Shown in pieces: positions 25,704 to 34,605 of a stretch of 49,697 nucleotides of DNA. Numbering within the stretch: the first letter of the stretch is position 1; each line of letters begins with the position of its first letter. The position numbers were made by a program, and so were the translations under genes. The stretch is taken from contig BQJP01000003.1 of assembly GCA_021604765.1 (NCBI GenBank), forward strand, positions 78,081 to 127,777, in the 5' to 3' direction. The notes beneath the pieces are model-generated. The model was not told the DNA's origin and did no database searches. It saw only the letters and a list, made by a program, of their open reading frames with translations. Source of the DNA: Thermodesulfobacteriota bacterium. GTDB taxonomy: Bacteria; Desulfobacterota_D; UBA1144; Nemesobacterales; UBA2774.

Positions 25704-28394
25704 TTAACCCTGCATCATTTGTCTAAGTACCGTCTGCAAAATGCCTCCATTCTTGAAATAATCAACCTCTACAGGGCTGTCTAAACGGCATATTGCATTA
25801 AACGTGAAATCTTGTCCTCCTGGGGGCATTACTCTTACTAATATGTCTTTCCCAGGTGCGAGCCCGTCTTCTATTCCTTCGATATCAAATTTTTCATATC
25901 CTGTAATTCCTAATGATTCGGCGCTGTCTCCATCTTTAAACTGAAGAGGAAGAACTCCCATTCCAACAAGGTTGCTCCTGTGAATTCTCTCGAAGCTTTC
26001 TGCAATTACCACACTAACGCCCAATAGAAGTGTTCCTTTTGCTGCCCAGTCTCTTGAGCTTCCCGTGCCGTATTCTTTCCCGCCAATTACTATTAAGGGA
26101 ACTCCTTCTTCTTGGTATCTAATAGAAGCGTCATAAATCGAGAGCTCTTCATCTGTAGGAACGTGTTTTGTTACGCCTCCTTCTGAGCCTTCAAGCATAA
26201 GGTTTTTAATGCGAATGTTTGCGAAAGAACCTCTAACCATGACTTCATGGTTACCTCTGCGAGAACCAAAGCTGTTGAATTCTCTTTGCTCCACTCCTTT
26301 GGATACTAAGTATTTACCTGCCGGACCATCTTTAGGTATCGAACCAGCTGGTGATATGTGGTCTGTTGTTATAGAATGTCCCAATACTGCTAGAGCATGC
26401 GCCCCTTTTATATCTCCTGTTTCAGGTAACTCTAATGTCAGGTCATTAAAGAAGTTTGGTTCTCTAATGTAAGTTGAATCATCACTCCATTCATATAAAT
26501 TGCCCTCAGGTGTATCAAGTCCTTTCCAGGTTTCATCTCCTTCAAATACTTGAGAGTATTGAGCTTTAAATATTTCTGGATTTACTACATTTTGGACTGT
26601 TGTTTTTACTTCATCTTGAGTTGGCCATATGTCCTTTAAGAATACCTGCTCGCCATCTGATCCTGTTCCAATTGGTTCATTATAAATATCAATGTCGACA
26701 GTTCCCGCAAGAGCAAATGCTACAACAAGTGGAGGAGATGCTAGATAGGAAAATTTTACGAAAGGATGAACACGGCCTTCGAAGTTTCTGTTTCCACTTA
26801 ATACTGCGGATACTGTTAGATCGTTTTCTTTAATAGTTTCTTCAATTGGAGCCGCTAATGGTCCACTGTTACCAATACAGGTTGTACATCCATAACCAAC
26901 TAGGTCAAATCCAATTTTGTCCAGATATGGTGAAAGTCCAGCAGCATCCAAGTAGTCAGTAACTACTCTTGATCCTGGAGCTAAGCTTGTTTTAACAGTA
27001 GGATCTACAGTGAGTCCTTTTTCTACCGCCTTCTTAGCAACAAGTCCTGAAGCTACCATAACCGATGGGTTTGAAGTGTTAGTGCAACTGGTTATTGCTG
27101 CAATAGCGACCGATCCATTACCCATCTCAAATGAGTCACCATTTAATTGAACATCAACTCTTTTGCCAAGATCAGCACCGTTGCCGGTTTTTTCTTTTAG
27201 TGAATTTTCAAATGAAGTTTTCAGTTCTTTTAATGAAACCCTGTCCTGAGGACGGCTAGGTCCGGCCATTGAAGGCTCAACTGTTGAAATATCAAGTTCT
27301 AGAGAGTCTGTATATACTGGATCTGGTGTATCGTCTGTTCTGAAAATACCCTGCTCCTTTGTGTAAGCTTCAACTAGCTCTACTACATCCTCTCTTGCAG
27401 TGGTTCTCAGGTAGTTTAAAGTTTCTGCATCTACTGGAAAGAATCCCATAGTTGCGCCGTATTCAGGAGCCATATTTGCAATAGTTGCTTTGTCAGATAG
27501 TGCAAGCTGGCTTAGACCTGGTCCGTAGAATTCTACAAACTTGCCTACAACTCCTTTTTTCCTTAGCATTTCTGTTACTGTAAGTACAAGATCTGTAGCT
27601 GTAACGCCTTGTTCAAGCTCGCCGTGAAGTTTAAATCCAATTACATCTGGAATGAGCATGTAAAGTGGTTGTCCTAACATACAAGCTTCGGCTTCAATAC
27701 CACCTACACCCCAGCCCAAAACGCTGAGTCCGTTTATCATCGTGGTGTGAGAATCTGTGCCTACGAGAGTATCAGGGAATGCTACTTTTTCCCCATCTAC
27801 TTCGCGACTTGATATAACATCAGCCAGGCACTCGAGATTGACCTGATGAACAATTCCTGTTCCTGGTGGTACTACTCTAAAATTATCAAAAGCTTTTTGA
27901 GCCCACCTTAAAAATGCATATCTTTCACCATTTCTTTCATATTCTCGCTCTACGTTCATTGTAAAAGCTTTATCGTTTCCAAAATAATCAACTTGTACAG
28001 AATGATCTATAACTAGATCGACTGGCACTCTTGGGTTAATTTTGTCAGGATCACCGCCTAGTCTATTTACAACAGATCTCATTGCAGCTAAATCCACAAC
28101 ACAAGGCACACCGGTGAAATCTTGAAGTATAACCCTTGCAGGATTGTAAGGGATTTCCTGATTTCCATTGTTTTCAGCACTCCAGTTCGCAAGCGCTTTT
28201 ACATGGACGTCATTTACTACTGTTCCATCATAGTTGCGTACTACATTTTCAAGTAATATCCTTATTGATACTGGTAGTTTCGAAAGATCCCCGCCAAAAC
28301 TATCTTGTATAGTTTTTAGAGAATAGTATTTCACCTCACCTGAGGGGGTTTTAAGCGTAGAGAGTGCATCTAATTTGTTATTAATCTGACTCAT
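25704..28394 (-). CDS. acnA: Aconitate hydratase A
   Basis: Isomerises citrate to isocitrate through a [4Fe-4S] cluster. It has 896 residues, the AcnA/IRP length. The three cluster cysteines are C437 ([12 protein letters not shown]), C503 and C506 ([12 protein letters not shown]). Other family segments are [20 protein letters not shown] and the swivelling-domain [17 protein letters not shown]. Proteins of this branch can also bind mRNA when the cluster is lost; nothing in the sequence shows whether this one does. It has a strong AAGGAG ribosome site and a long upstream region (233 nt to fabF) with a predicted promoter at 28578-28605. It is the first gene of the TCA block. Confidence 0.98.
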   Translation of the reverse strand: MSQINNKLDALSTLKTPSGEVKYYSLKTIQDSFGGDLSKLPVSIRILLENVVRNYDGTVVNDVHVKALANWSAENNGNQEIPYNPARVILQDFTGVPCVVDLAAMRSVVNRLGGDPDKINPRVPVDLVIDHSVQVDYFGNDKAFTMNVEREYERNGERYAFLRWAQKAFDNFRVVPPGTGIVHQVNLECLADVISSREVDGEKVAFPDTLVGTDSHTTMINGLSVLGWGVGGIEAEACMLGQPLYMLIPDVIGFKLHGELEQGVTATDLVLTVTEMLRKKGVVGKFVEFYGPGLSQLALSDKATIANMAPEYGATMGFFPVDAETLNYLRTTAREDVVELVEAYTKEQGIFRTDDTPDPVYTDSLELDISTVEPSMAGPSRPQDRVSLKELKTSFENSLKEKTGNGADLGKRVDVQLNGDSFEMGNGSVAIAAITSCTNTSNPSVMVASGLVAKKAVEKGLTVDPTVKTSLAPGSRVVTDYLDAAGLSPYLDKIGFDLVGYGCTTCIGNSGPLAAPIEETIKENDLTVSAVLSGNRNFEGRVHPFVKFSYLASPPLVVAFALAGTVDIDIYNEPIGTGSDGEQVFLKDIWPTQDEVKTTVQNVVNPEIFKAQYSQVFEGDETWKGLDTPEGNLYEWSDDSTYIREPNFFNDLTLELPETGDIKGAHALAVLGHSITTDHISPAGSIPKDGPAGKYLVSKGVEQREFNSFGSRRGNHEVMVRGSFANIRIKNLMLEGSEGGVTKHVPTDEELSIYDASIRYQEEGVPLIVIGGKEYGTGSSRDWAAKGTLLLGVSVVIAESFERIHRSNLVGMGVLPLQFKDGDSAESLGITGYEKFDIEGIEDGLAPGKDILVRVMPPGGQDFTFNAICRLDSPVEVDYFKNGGILQTVLRQMMQG

Positions 28395-28577
28395 GAAAAT
28401 CTCCTTAATTAATTTCTAGAAATAAATAACCAGCAAAAACGGAAGGAATCCGAATCCCCGTAATTCTACAATTAAATGAGCACAAATCAAGAATATAAGG
28501 GGTCTTAGTGATAAATTAGGTCAATTTATTAAGTTAATGCTGATATGAACAGGGTAAAATTTGAGCAATGAGCCGTA

Positions 28578-28605
28578 ATTATTAGCAATTTACTGCCATA
28601 GTCAA
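28578..28605 (-). promoter_or_regulatory. Possible promoter of acnA and the TCA block
   Basis: Minus strand: -35 TTGACT (complement of 28600-28605), 16-bp spacer, -10 AATAAT (complement of 28578-28583). It would leave a leader of about 175 nt before acnA. A second TTGACC closer to the gene lacks a well-spaced -10. Confidence 0.35.
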
Positions 28606-28627
28606 AAAAGAATAAGCGTATAAACTT

Positions 28628-29860
28628 TTAGCTGACTTTTCTAAAGATTAAAGTCCCATTTGTTCCGCCAAATCCGAAAGAATTACTTAATACTGTTGTA
28701 ATTTTTGCGTCTCTAGCTTCATTTGGTACATAATCCAGGTCACAATCAGGATCAGGTGTGTTGTAGTTTATGGTGGGTGGCAGTATTCCCTGATCAATTG
28801 CTAATACACTAAATGCGGCCTCAATACCACCTGCAGCACCAAGAAGATGACCAGTCATTGATTTAGTTGAGCTTACAGGAGTTTTATATGCTTTATCTCC
28901 AAGGATTTCTTTTATAGCCCGAGTTTCGTTTGCGTCGTTTAATTGAGTTGAGGTTCCATGCGCGTTTATATAATCAATTTCTTCTGGGTTGATCTTGGCT
29001 TCATTTATTGCACCTTGCATACATCTAACCGGGCCATCTAAAGAAGGAGCTGTTATGTGACTAGCGTCACTGCTCATTCCAAATCCAATTAATTCTGCAT
29101 ATATTCTGGCACCGCGTTTTTTTGCAAATTCCATTTCTTCAAGAATTAACATTCCGGAGCCTTCAGCAATGATAAATCCATCCCTGTCTTTATCAAAAGG
29201 CCTACATGCACCTTGCGGGTCATCGTTGTTTGTAGAAAGTGCACGCATTGAATTAAACCCACCTAAGCTTAAAGGATTAATAGGAGCCTCAGTTCCACCG
29301 GCTATCATTACGTCGGCCTCTCCCCTTTTTATCGACATTGTTGCATAACCTATAGAATGTGCACTTGCAGCACATGCAGTAGTTGTTGCGCAATTAGGCC
29401 CCTTAGCGTTAAAGGTGATTGACACATGACCTGCTGCTAAGTTTGTTATTATATTTGGTATAACAAAAGGTCCGAGCCGGCCTGGTCCCTTTTCTTCAAG
29501 CGTTATCACAGCTTCCCTGAAAGTGTCCATACCACCTATACCTGTACCAATCAAAGTACCAACTCTTGGTGATATCTCGTCAGTTATCTCTAAATCTGCA
29601 TCTTCAAGTGCAAGCCTGGTGCTGGCAACTGCATATTGGATAAACCTATCGGTTCTTCGTGCCTCTTTTGGGTTCATGAAGTTTTCAGGATTAAAATCAG
29701 TTATTTCACCACCAATTTTTGTTTTATGATCAGTGATGTCAAACCTAGTTATCCCTTTGATTCCCGATTTACCGCTGCAGACGGCATCCCAGGTCTCCGT
29801 GTTCCCTATACCAAGAGGGGTAAGTAGACCAATACCGGTTACAGCAATCCTTCTACTCAT
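28628..29860 (-). CDS. fabF: 3-oxoacyl-ACP synthase II
   Basis: Elongating condensing enzyme of type II fatty acid synthesis, 410 residues. The catalytic triad is visible: C163 in TTACAASAHS, a His in YINAHGTST and a His in STKSMTGHLLGAAGG. The C-terminal NSFGFGGTNG is also typical. It is the last gene of the FAS operon and its ATG overlaps the acpP stop by one base (TAATG). As no fabH or fabB lies in the window, initiation would need a ketoacyl synthase III elsewhere or another route. Confidence 0.97.
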   Translation of the reverse strand: MSRRIAVTGIGLLTPLGIGNTETWDAVCSGKSGIKGITRFDITDHKTKIGGEITDFNPENFMNPKEARRTDRFIQYAVASTRLALEDADLEITDEISPRVGTLIGTGIGGMDTFREAVITLEEKGPGRLGPFVIPNIITNLAAGHVSITFNAKGPNCATTTACAASAHSIGYATMSIKRGEADVMIAGGTEAPINPLSLGGFNSMRALSTNNDDPQGACRPFDKDRDGFIIAEGSGMLILEEMEFAKKRGARIYAELIGFGMSSDASHITAPSLDGPVRCMQGAINEAKINPEEIDYINAHGTSTQLNDANETRAIKEILGDKAYKTPVSSTKSMTGHLLGAAGGIEAAFSVLAIDQGILPPTINYNTPDPDCDLDYVPNEARDAKITTVLSNSFGFGGTNGTLIFRKVS

Positions 29861-30105
29861 TATTTTTTGCGCTCCACAATGAAGTTTATAGCATCCTGTA
29901 CGGTAATAATTGATTCTGCATCTTCATCTGAAATTTCTAGACCGAATTCATCTTCCATAGACATGATGAGTTCTACTAAGTCTAATGAATCAGCACCTAA
30001 ATCTTCAATAAATGAAGATTCCGGTGTAATTTCATCTTCTGATTTTCCTAGTTGGCTTGCAACCATCTCCTTAACTTTGCCAAGAATTTCTTGTTCCTGA
30101 GCCAT
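29860..30105 (-). CDS. acpP: Acyl carrier protein
   Basis: An 81-residue acidic helical carrier of acyl chains. S40 in [13 protein letters not shown] is the 4'-phosphopantetheine attachment site. The rest ([32 protein letters not shown]) follows the four-helix ACP pattern. An AAAGGAGG site precedes the ATG. It lies 20 nt after fabG and overlaps fabF by one base, the classic fabG-acpP-fabF order. Confidence 0.98.
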   Translation of the reverse strand: MAQEQEILGKVKEMVASQLGKSEDEITPESSFIEDLGADSLDLVELIMSMEDEFGLEISDEDAESIITVQDAINFIVERKK

Positions 30106-30125
30106 AATAAATACCTCCTTTAATT

Positions 30126-30872
30126 TTAAGTATATATACCACCGTTGATTCTAAACACTTCGCCTGTGATATAAGTAGCGTCGTCAGATACCAAAAAAGA
30201 AACTGCGCCTGCTATATCTTCAGGTGTGCCGAATCTATTCATCGGTATTCTAGAAATATAATCTTTTTTTAAGTCTTCTGTTAATTCATCTGTTATATCT
30301 GTTTTTATAAATCCAGGGCTAATGGCGTTTACTGTTATTCCTCTTGGAGCCATTTCACGAGCGCATGCTTTAGTAAATCCAATGATGCCTGCTTTGGATG
30401 CTGCATAATTACTCTGTCCAGCATTACCCATTTCTCCAACTACAGATGTTAGATTTACTATCCTGCCCTCACGTTGTTTGAACATGTTCCGTGTAACAGC
30501 TTTGGTACAGTTAAATATCCCTTTTAAATTTATTGAAATAACACTATCCCAATCTTCTTCCTTCATTCTCATCAACAATGTATCTTGAGTAATACCTGCA
30601 TTGTTAACCAGTATATGAAGTCCGCCGAACTTTTCAATAATGTTGTCGATTTCTTGATGTACTTTGTCAAAGTCCGAGACGTCAAATTTAGATGCAAATG
30701 CTTGACCGCCGGATTCTTCAATTTCTTTTATAGTTTGATTAGCAGCGGATTCATTTTGTGTGAAATTAATAACTACCGTTGCTCCCTGGGATGCAAGCCT
30801 TTTAGCAATAGCTTTTCCTATTCCTCTTGAACCTCCAGTAACCAGTGCGATCTTACCTTTAAGATTATCCAT
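30126..30872 (-). CDS. fabG: 3-oxoacyl-ACP reductase
   Basis: NADPH-dependent short-chain reductase of 248 residues that reduces beta-ketoacyl-ACP. The cofactor loop is [13 protein letters not shown], with the NNAG motif in [11 protein letters not shown]. The catalytic Ser is in LTSVVGEMG, and the Tyr and Lys are in SNYAASKAG. Its start lies inside fabD with an 8-nt overlap, so it is translationally coupled. The context makes FabG much more likely than a generic SDR. Confidence 0.97.
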   Translation of the reverse strand: MDNLKGKIALVTGGSRGIGKAIAKRLASQGATVVINFTQNESAANQTIKEIEESGGQAFASKFDVSDFDKVHQEIDNIIEKFGGLHILVNNAGITQDTLLMRMKEEDWDSVISINLKGIFNCTKAVTRNMFKQREGRIVNLTSVVGEMGNAGQSNYAASKAGIIGFTKACAREMAPRGITVNAISPGFIKTDITDELTEDLKKDYISRIPMNRFGTPEDIAGAVSFLVSDDATYITGEVFRINGGIYT

Positions 30873-31791
30873 TATTTATAGACTCCAGTTGTGATATCTT
30901 CTCGAAATTATTGACTGTAACATCTGATAGTGTCCTTTTTATTAATCCGGATAAAACATTTTTAGGTCCAATCTCAATAAAATTATTACATCCTTGATTT
31001 TTAAGTGTCTCTACAGATTCGTACCATCTTACAGGGCTCGTAACCTGACTTACTAATAGTTCTTTTACCTTACTAGAATCATTATTAACAGATGCTGTGC
31101 AATTTACAACAATAGGTGAATCCATTTCTCGTATATTAACTTCATTCAAAACCTCTGACAACCTTTGTGCTGCAGGTTCCATTAGTGCGCAGTGAAATGG
31201 AGCGCTAACATCCAGCGGTACTACTCTTTTTACACCTTCTGTTTTGGCTATTGAAGAAGCTTCTTCTATTGCTTGGGTATTTCCCGATATTACAGTCTGG
31301 CCAGGAGCATTTAGATTTGCGGGGCTTGCGATTAATCCGTTTTTTGATACTCGATTGCATATATCTTCAACTTTTTCTTTATCCAGTCCCAATACTGCAG
31401 CCATAGCTCCTATTCCCACCGGAACAGCTTCTTGCATAAATTCTCCACGTTTTCTTACCGTTTTCACAGCATCACTTAGGCTCAATGCCCCATTAGCGAC
31501 AAGAGCGGTATATTCTCCTAAGCTATGTCCAGCTACAAAATTAGGAATCAAAGGGGTTTCACTTTTTAAGACCATCAAGCACGCTATGCTTGTAGTTAAT
31601 AATGCCGGTTGTGCATTTGCCGTCAGTGATAATTCACTCTGCTCGCCTTCAAAGCATAATGCAGCAAGGTCAAAGCCTAATGAATCATTAGCTTCTTCAA
31701 AAATGTTTTTTGCAACAGCAAAATCATTATAGAGTTCTTTTCCCATTCCCACATATTGGGAACCTTGGCCCGGGAATACAAAAGCAAGCAT
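30865..31791 (-). CDS. fabD: Malonyl-CoA:ACP transacylase
   Basis: Loads malonate onto ACP. It has 308 residues. The N-terminal FPGQGSQYVGMG is the oxyanion glutamine segment, and S90 in GHSLGEYTAL is the nucleophile. The catalytic His is in SAPFHCALM, and the C-terminal FIEIGPKNVLSGLIKR is typical. An AAGGA ribosome site precedes the ATG. It directly follows rpmF; in most bacteria plsX and fabH would lie between these two genes. Confidence 0.97.
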   Translation of the reverse strand: MLAFVFPGQGSQYVGMGKELYNDFAVAKNIFEEANDSLGFDLAALCFEGEQSELSLTANAQPALLTTSIACLMVLKSETPLIPNFVAGHSLGEYTALVANGALSLSDAVKTVRKRGEFMQEAVPVGIGAMAAVLGLDKEKVEDICNRVSKNGLIASPANLNAPGQTVISGNTQAIEEASSIAKTEGVKRVVPLDVSAPFHCALMEPAAQRLSEVLNEVNIREMDSPIVVNCTASVNNDSSKVKELLVSQVTSPVRWYESVETLKNQGCNNFIEIGPKNVLSGLIKRTLSDVTVNNFEKISQLESINNG

Positions 31792-31823
31792 ATTATTTTA
31801 TCCTTGAAACTATTGAGAATATA

Positions 31824-32018
31824 TTATGACTCTACTGCTACTTCTTCCTCTTTAATGAACGTCCTGCCTTTGTAGAATCCACAACTAGGACAAGCTCTGT
31901 GAGGTGATTTATGCTCTCCACAATTTTGACATGTAGATACACCCGGTTTAGTTAACTTATAATGAGTCCTTCTCTTTCTCGATCTCGATCTGGAATGTTT
32001 TCTTTTGGGAAGTGCCAT
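31824..32018 (-). CDS. rpmF: 50S ribosomal protein L32
   Basis: A 64-residue, very basic ribosomal protein that starts MALPKRKHSRSRSRKRR. It carries a CxxC zinc knuckle (CQNCGEHKSPHRACPSCGFY) with four cysteines, so it is the zinc-binding form. The order DUF177-rpmF at the head of a fab operon is widely conserved. Gaps: 21 nt from DUF177 and 32 nt to fabD. Confidence 0.97.
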   Translation of the reverse strand: MALPKRKHSRSRSRKRRTHYKLTKPGVSTCQNCGEHKSPHRACPSCGFYKGRTFIKEEEVAVES

Positions 32019-32039
32019 ATTATTTCTCCCTTTTTGTTA

Positions 32040-32573
32040 TTAAATTTTTATATCTTTCAGAACTGCAAATCTTGGATCTATTTGATCCCGTTCGCAATCA
32101 CAATCATCGTTGTTTAAATTTGCACCGCATATTGTACACAAACCTTTACAAATTTCATCACAAACTACTTTCACCGGTAAAGCCATTGCTACCTGTTCTC
32201 TTAAGTAGTTATTTAAATCCACCTCATCGCCTTGATATGTTTCGCACTCAAGGTCCTGTTCTTCTCCTCTGAGTTGGTCGTCAGATGTAAGAACTAGGCT
32301 TACCAGAGGGCTAAGCTCTATTTTAACTGCTTCTACACATCTAAAACACGGAGTTTCAATCGTTAGTCTTAAATTTCCTGTGACAGTTACTTCGTTAAGT
32401 ACTCTTGTCACATTCAAATCTATTCCAACTTTTGAAATTAGCTTTATTTCGCTGCCTTCAGACCAAAGCTCCGGTAAATTCTCAAGCCATTCAGGCTCTT
32501 GTAGTGTATCAATATGTACAACATTCTCTGTAATATCGGATACACGTAGTATCAATGCGTTTGTTGATATCAT
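32040..32573 (-). CDS. DUF177/YceD-family protein
   Basis: About 177 residues, homologous to YceD, which is linked in other bacteria to 23S rRNA/ribosome maturation. The family core is VTGNLRLTIETPCFRCVEAV, with the paired Cys, then YQGDEVDLNNYLREQVAMALP. The C-terminus has a cysteine cluster (CDEICKGLCTICGANLN, followed by CDC) that looks metal-binding, as in many non-proteobacterial versions. No start has a Shine-Dalgarno. I chose ATG 32573 because it matches the family N-terminus and lies 10 nt after a promoter-like -10. The longer ATG at 32621 or TTG at 32627 would add 16 or 18 residues. It heads the rpmF-fab operon. Confidence 0.85.
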   Translation of the reverse strand: MISTNALILRVSDITENVVHIDTLQEPEWLENLPELWSEGSEIKLISKVGIDLNVTRVLNEVTVTGNLRLTIETPCFRCVEAVKIELSPLVSLVLTSDDQLRGEEQDLECETYQGDEVDLNNYLREQVAMALPVKVVCDEICKGLCTICGANLNNDDCDCERDQIDPRFAVLKDIKI

Positions 32574-32583
32574 CTGACTATTA

Positions 32584-32611
32584 AAAATATTGGGTTTTAA
32601 TAATAATACAA
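32584..32611 (-). promoter_or_regulatory. Possible promoter of the DUF177-rpmF-fab operon
   Basis: Minus strand: -35 TTGTAT (complement of 32606-32611), 16-bp spacer, -10 TATTTT (complement of 32584-32589). The -10 ends 10 nt before the ATG at 32573, giving an almost leaderless mRNA. There is no Shine-Dalgarno. It lies in the short gap after the dppF-like gene. Confidence 0.35.
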
Positions 32612-32641
32612 GATTAATCATTTGCAAGTATATGTCTTATT

Positions 32642-33610
32642 TTAAACCAAGTGGCAGGAAACAAAGTGACCACTGCCCACATCACGAAGTTGTGGCTCGA
32701 GGGTTTTGCATTTGTCTACCGCAATTGGACATCTGGGGTGGAAGCTACATCCGGAAGGTGGATTTATTGGGCTTGGCACATCTCCTTTTAGCACTGCCAT
32801 TTCTCTTTTTCTACTAGGATCCGCAATAGGTACAGAGGAAATTAGAATCTGTGTATAGGGATGTAAGGGATTCTTATATAGTTCCTTACTGGGAGAAATT
32901 TCAACAATCTTTCCTAAATACATCACCGCCACTTTATCACTTATATGCCTTACTACTCTAAGATCATGTGATATAAAGAGGTATGTAAGCTTAAATTTTT
33001 CTTGCAACTCTATAAATAGGTTAATGATTTGCGCTTGAACGGATACATCAAGGGCAGAAATTGGTTCATCACAAACTATGAATTTAGGTTTAAGTGCCAG
33101 AGCCCTAGCAATTGCTATTCTTTGTCTCTGACCACCGCTGAATTCGTGGGGGTAACGAGATAAAACATCTTCTCTTAGACCAACGGTCTTCATTAGCTCT
33201 CGAATAAAATCTTTTCTATCTTGACCTGATAGTATGTTATGTATTGCAAGTCCCTCAGACACAATACTTTCAACTTTCATTCGTGGATTAAGAGATCCAT
33301 ATGGGTCTTGAAATACAATTTGCATCTCCCGTCTAAATGGTCTCATGTTTGATGCAGAGAGGTGAGTTAGATTGTTGTTGTCAAATATTATTTCCCCTGA
33401 AGTTGGCTCAAGAAGCTTTAGGATTGTTTTGCCTAGAGTTGTTTTGCCACAACCACTTTCTCCTACAAGTCCTATCGTCTGCCCCTCTGGAATAGAAAGA
33501 TCAATTTCGTCTACGGCTTTTACATAATTCGTAACTCTAGAAATAATCCCAGATTTGACCGGAAAGTATTTTTTAAGTTTTTCAATTTTTATAAGTTCTT
33601 TTACAGACAT
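32642..33610 (-). CDS. Oligopeptide/dipeptide ABC transporter ATPase (OppF/DppF type)
   Basis: A 322-residue ABC ATPase. Walker A is GESGCGKTTLGK, the signature is FSGGQRQRIAIARAL, and Walker B is KFIVCDEPISALD. It ends with the oligopeptide-family C-terminal domain, whose cysteine-rich PSGCSFHPRCPIAVDKC can bind an Fe-S cluster in some members. It is the second of two different ATPases, 2 nt after the OppD-type gene, and completes a five-gene importer. The substrate (peptide, nickel or sugar) cannot be fixed from the ATPases. Confidence 0.93.
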   Translation of the reverse strand: MSVKELIKIEKLKKYFPVKSGIISRVTNYVKAVDEIDLSIPEGQTIGLVGESGCGKTTLGKTILKLLEPTSGEIIFDNNNLTHLSASNMRPFRREMQIVFQDPYGSLNPRMKVESIVSEGLAIHNILSGQDRKDFIRELMKTVGLREDVLSRYPHEFSGGQRQRIAIARALALKPKFIVCDEPISALDVSVQAQIINLFIELQEKFKLTYLFISHDLRVVRHISDKVAVMYLGKIVEISPSKELYKNPLHPYTQILISSVPIADPSRKREMAVLKGDVPSPINPPSGCSFHPRCPIAVDKCKTLEPQLRDVGSGHFVSCHLV

Positions 33611-33612
33611 AA

Positions 33613-34599
33613 TCAGTTCTCTATTTTTCTTGCTTCATCTCTTCTCCAACAAGCTGCTGTGTGACCAGTTCCAACTTTTTCTAAGAGAGGTTCGTCTGTT
33701 CGGCATTTGTCGATTACTAGCGGACAACGGTCCTGGAACCTGCATCCGTCAGGGAAATTATCCGGACTAGGCACTACGCCGGGTATTGGATTTAACATTT
33801 CTTTGTTCTCATGCAGATCCGGTACTGAATTAAGTAGGCCAACTGTGTATGGGTGATGTGGCTCTTTGAATATATCAGCAGTAAATCCATGCTCAACAAC
33901 TTTTCCTGCGTACATTACATAAACTTCATCCGCTACTTCAGCGATTATGCCGAGATCATGTGTTATCAACAGCACTGCCATACCCATTTTTTCTCTCAAC
34001 TCATTTATGAGATCTAATATTCCAGCCTGTATAGTTACATCAAGGGCCGTTGTAGGTTCATCCGCGATTAAAACTTCAGGGTTGCAAGCAAGAGCCATAG
34101 CTATCATAACTCTCTGTGACATTCCACCACTCATTTCATGAGGATAGTTGTTTATTCTTCTCTGTGGTGCAGGAATGCCTACTAGTGTAAGCAGTTCAAT
34201 AACCCTCTCTTTTTTTTCTTCGTTCGATAGTTTGAGATGGGTACTCAATGCTTCCCCTATTTGATCGCCTACTGTAAAGACCGGGTTAAGTGAGCTTATA
34301 GGTTCCTGAAATATCATCGAAATTCTGTTTCCTCTTATGGAGCGCATATCACGGTCTGAATAATTTAGAATGTCTGCCCCGTCAAATATTATTTCTCCAC
34401 TATCAATTTTGCCCGGTGGTTCAGGAATAAGTCTCATAGCAGATAATGCTGTAACCGTTTTGCCACAACCACTTTCTCCTACAACTCCCACAATTTTCCC
34501 CTTCGGAACATTAATTGATACTCCGCTTACAACTTCTACCCTCTTTCCGTCGGAAGCAAATGAGATTCTAAGGTCTTTTATTTCAAGCGCGTCATTCAT
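33613..34599 (-). CDS. Oligopeptide/dipeptide ABC transporter ATPase (OppD/DppD type)
   Basis: A 328-residue ABC ATPase with Walker A GESGCGKTVTALS, signature MSGGMSQRVMIAMALA and Walker B EVLIADEPTTALDVT. The family C-terminal segment FPDGCRFQDRCPLVIDKC is present. It lies 6 nt after the DppC-type permease and 2 nt before the OppF-type ATPase, so a heterodimeric motor for the same importer is expected. Confidence 0.93.
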   Translation of the reverse strand: MNDALEIKDLRISFASDGKRVEVVSGVSINVPKGKIVGVVGESGCGKTVTALSAMRLIPEPPGKIDSGEIIFDGADILNYSDRDMRSIRGNRISMIFQEPISSLNPVFTVGDQIGEALSTHLKLSNEEKKERVIELLTLVGIPAPQRRINNYPHEMSGGMSQRVMIAMALACNPEVLIADEPTTALDVTIQAGILDLINELREKMGMAVLLITHDLGIIAEVADEVYVMYAGKVVEHGFTADIFKEPHHPYTVGLLNSVPDLHENKEMLNPIPGVVPSPDNFPDGCRFQDRCPLVIDKCRTDEPLLEKVGTGHTAACWRRDEARKIEN

Positions 34600-34605
34600 C
34601 TTATA

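Noticed and set aside
31244-31732. 162-codon plus-strand frame inside fabD
   Set aside because: Antisense to the FabD active-site region; its composition is that of a shadow frame.
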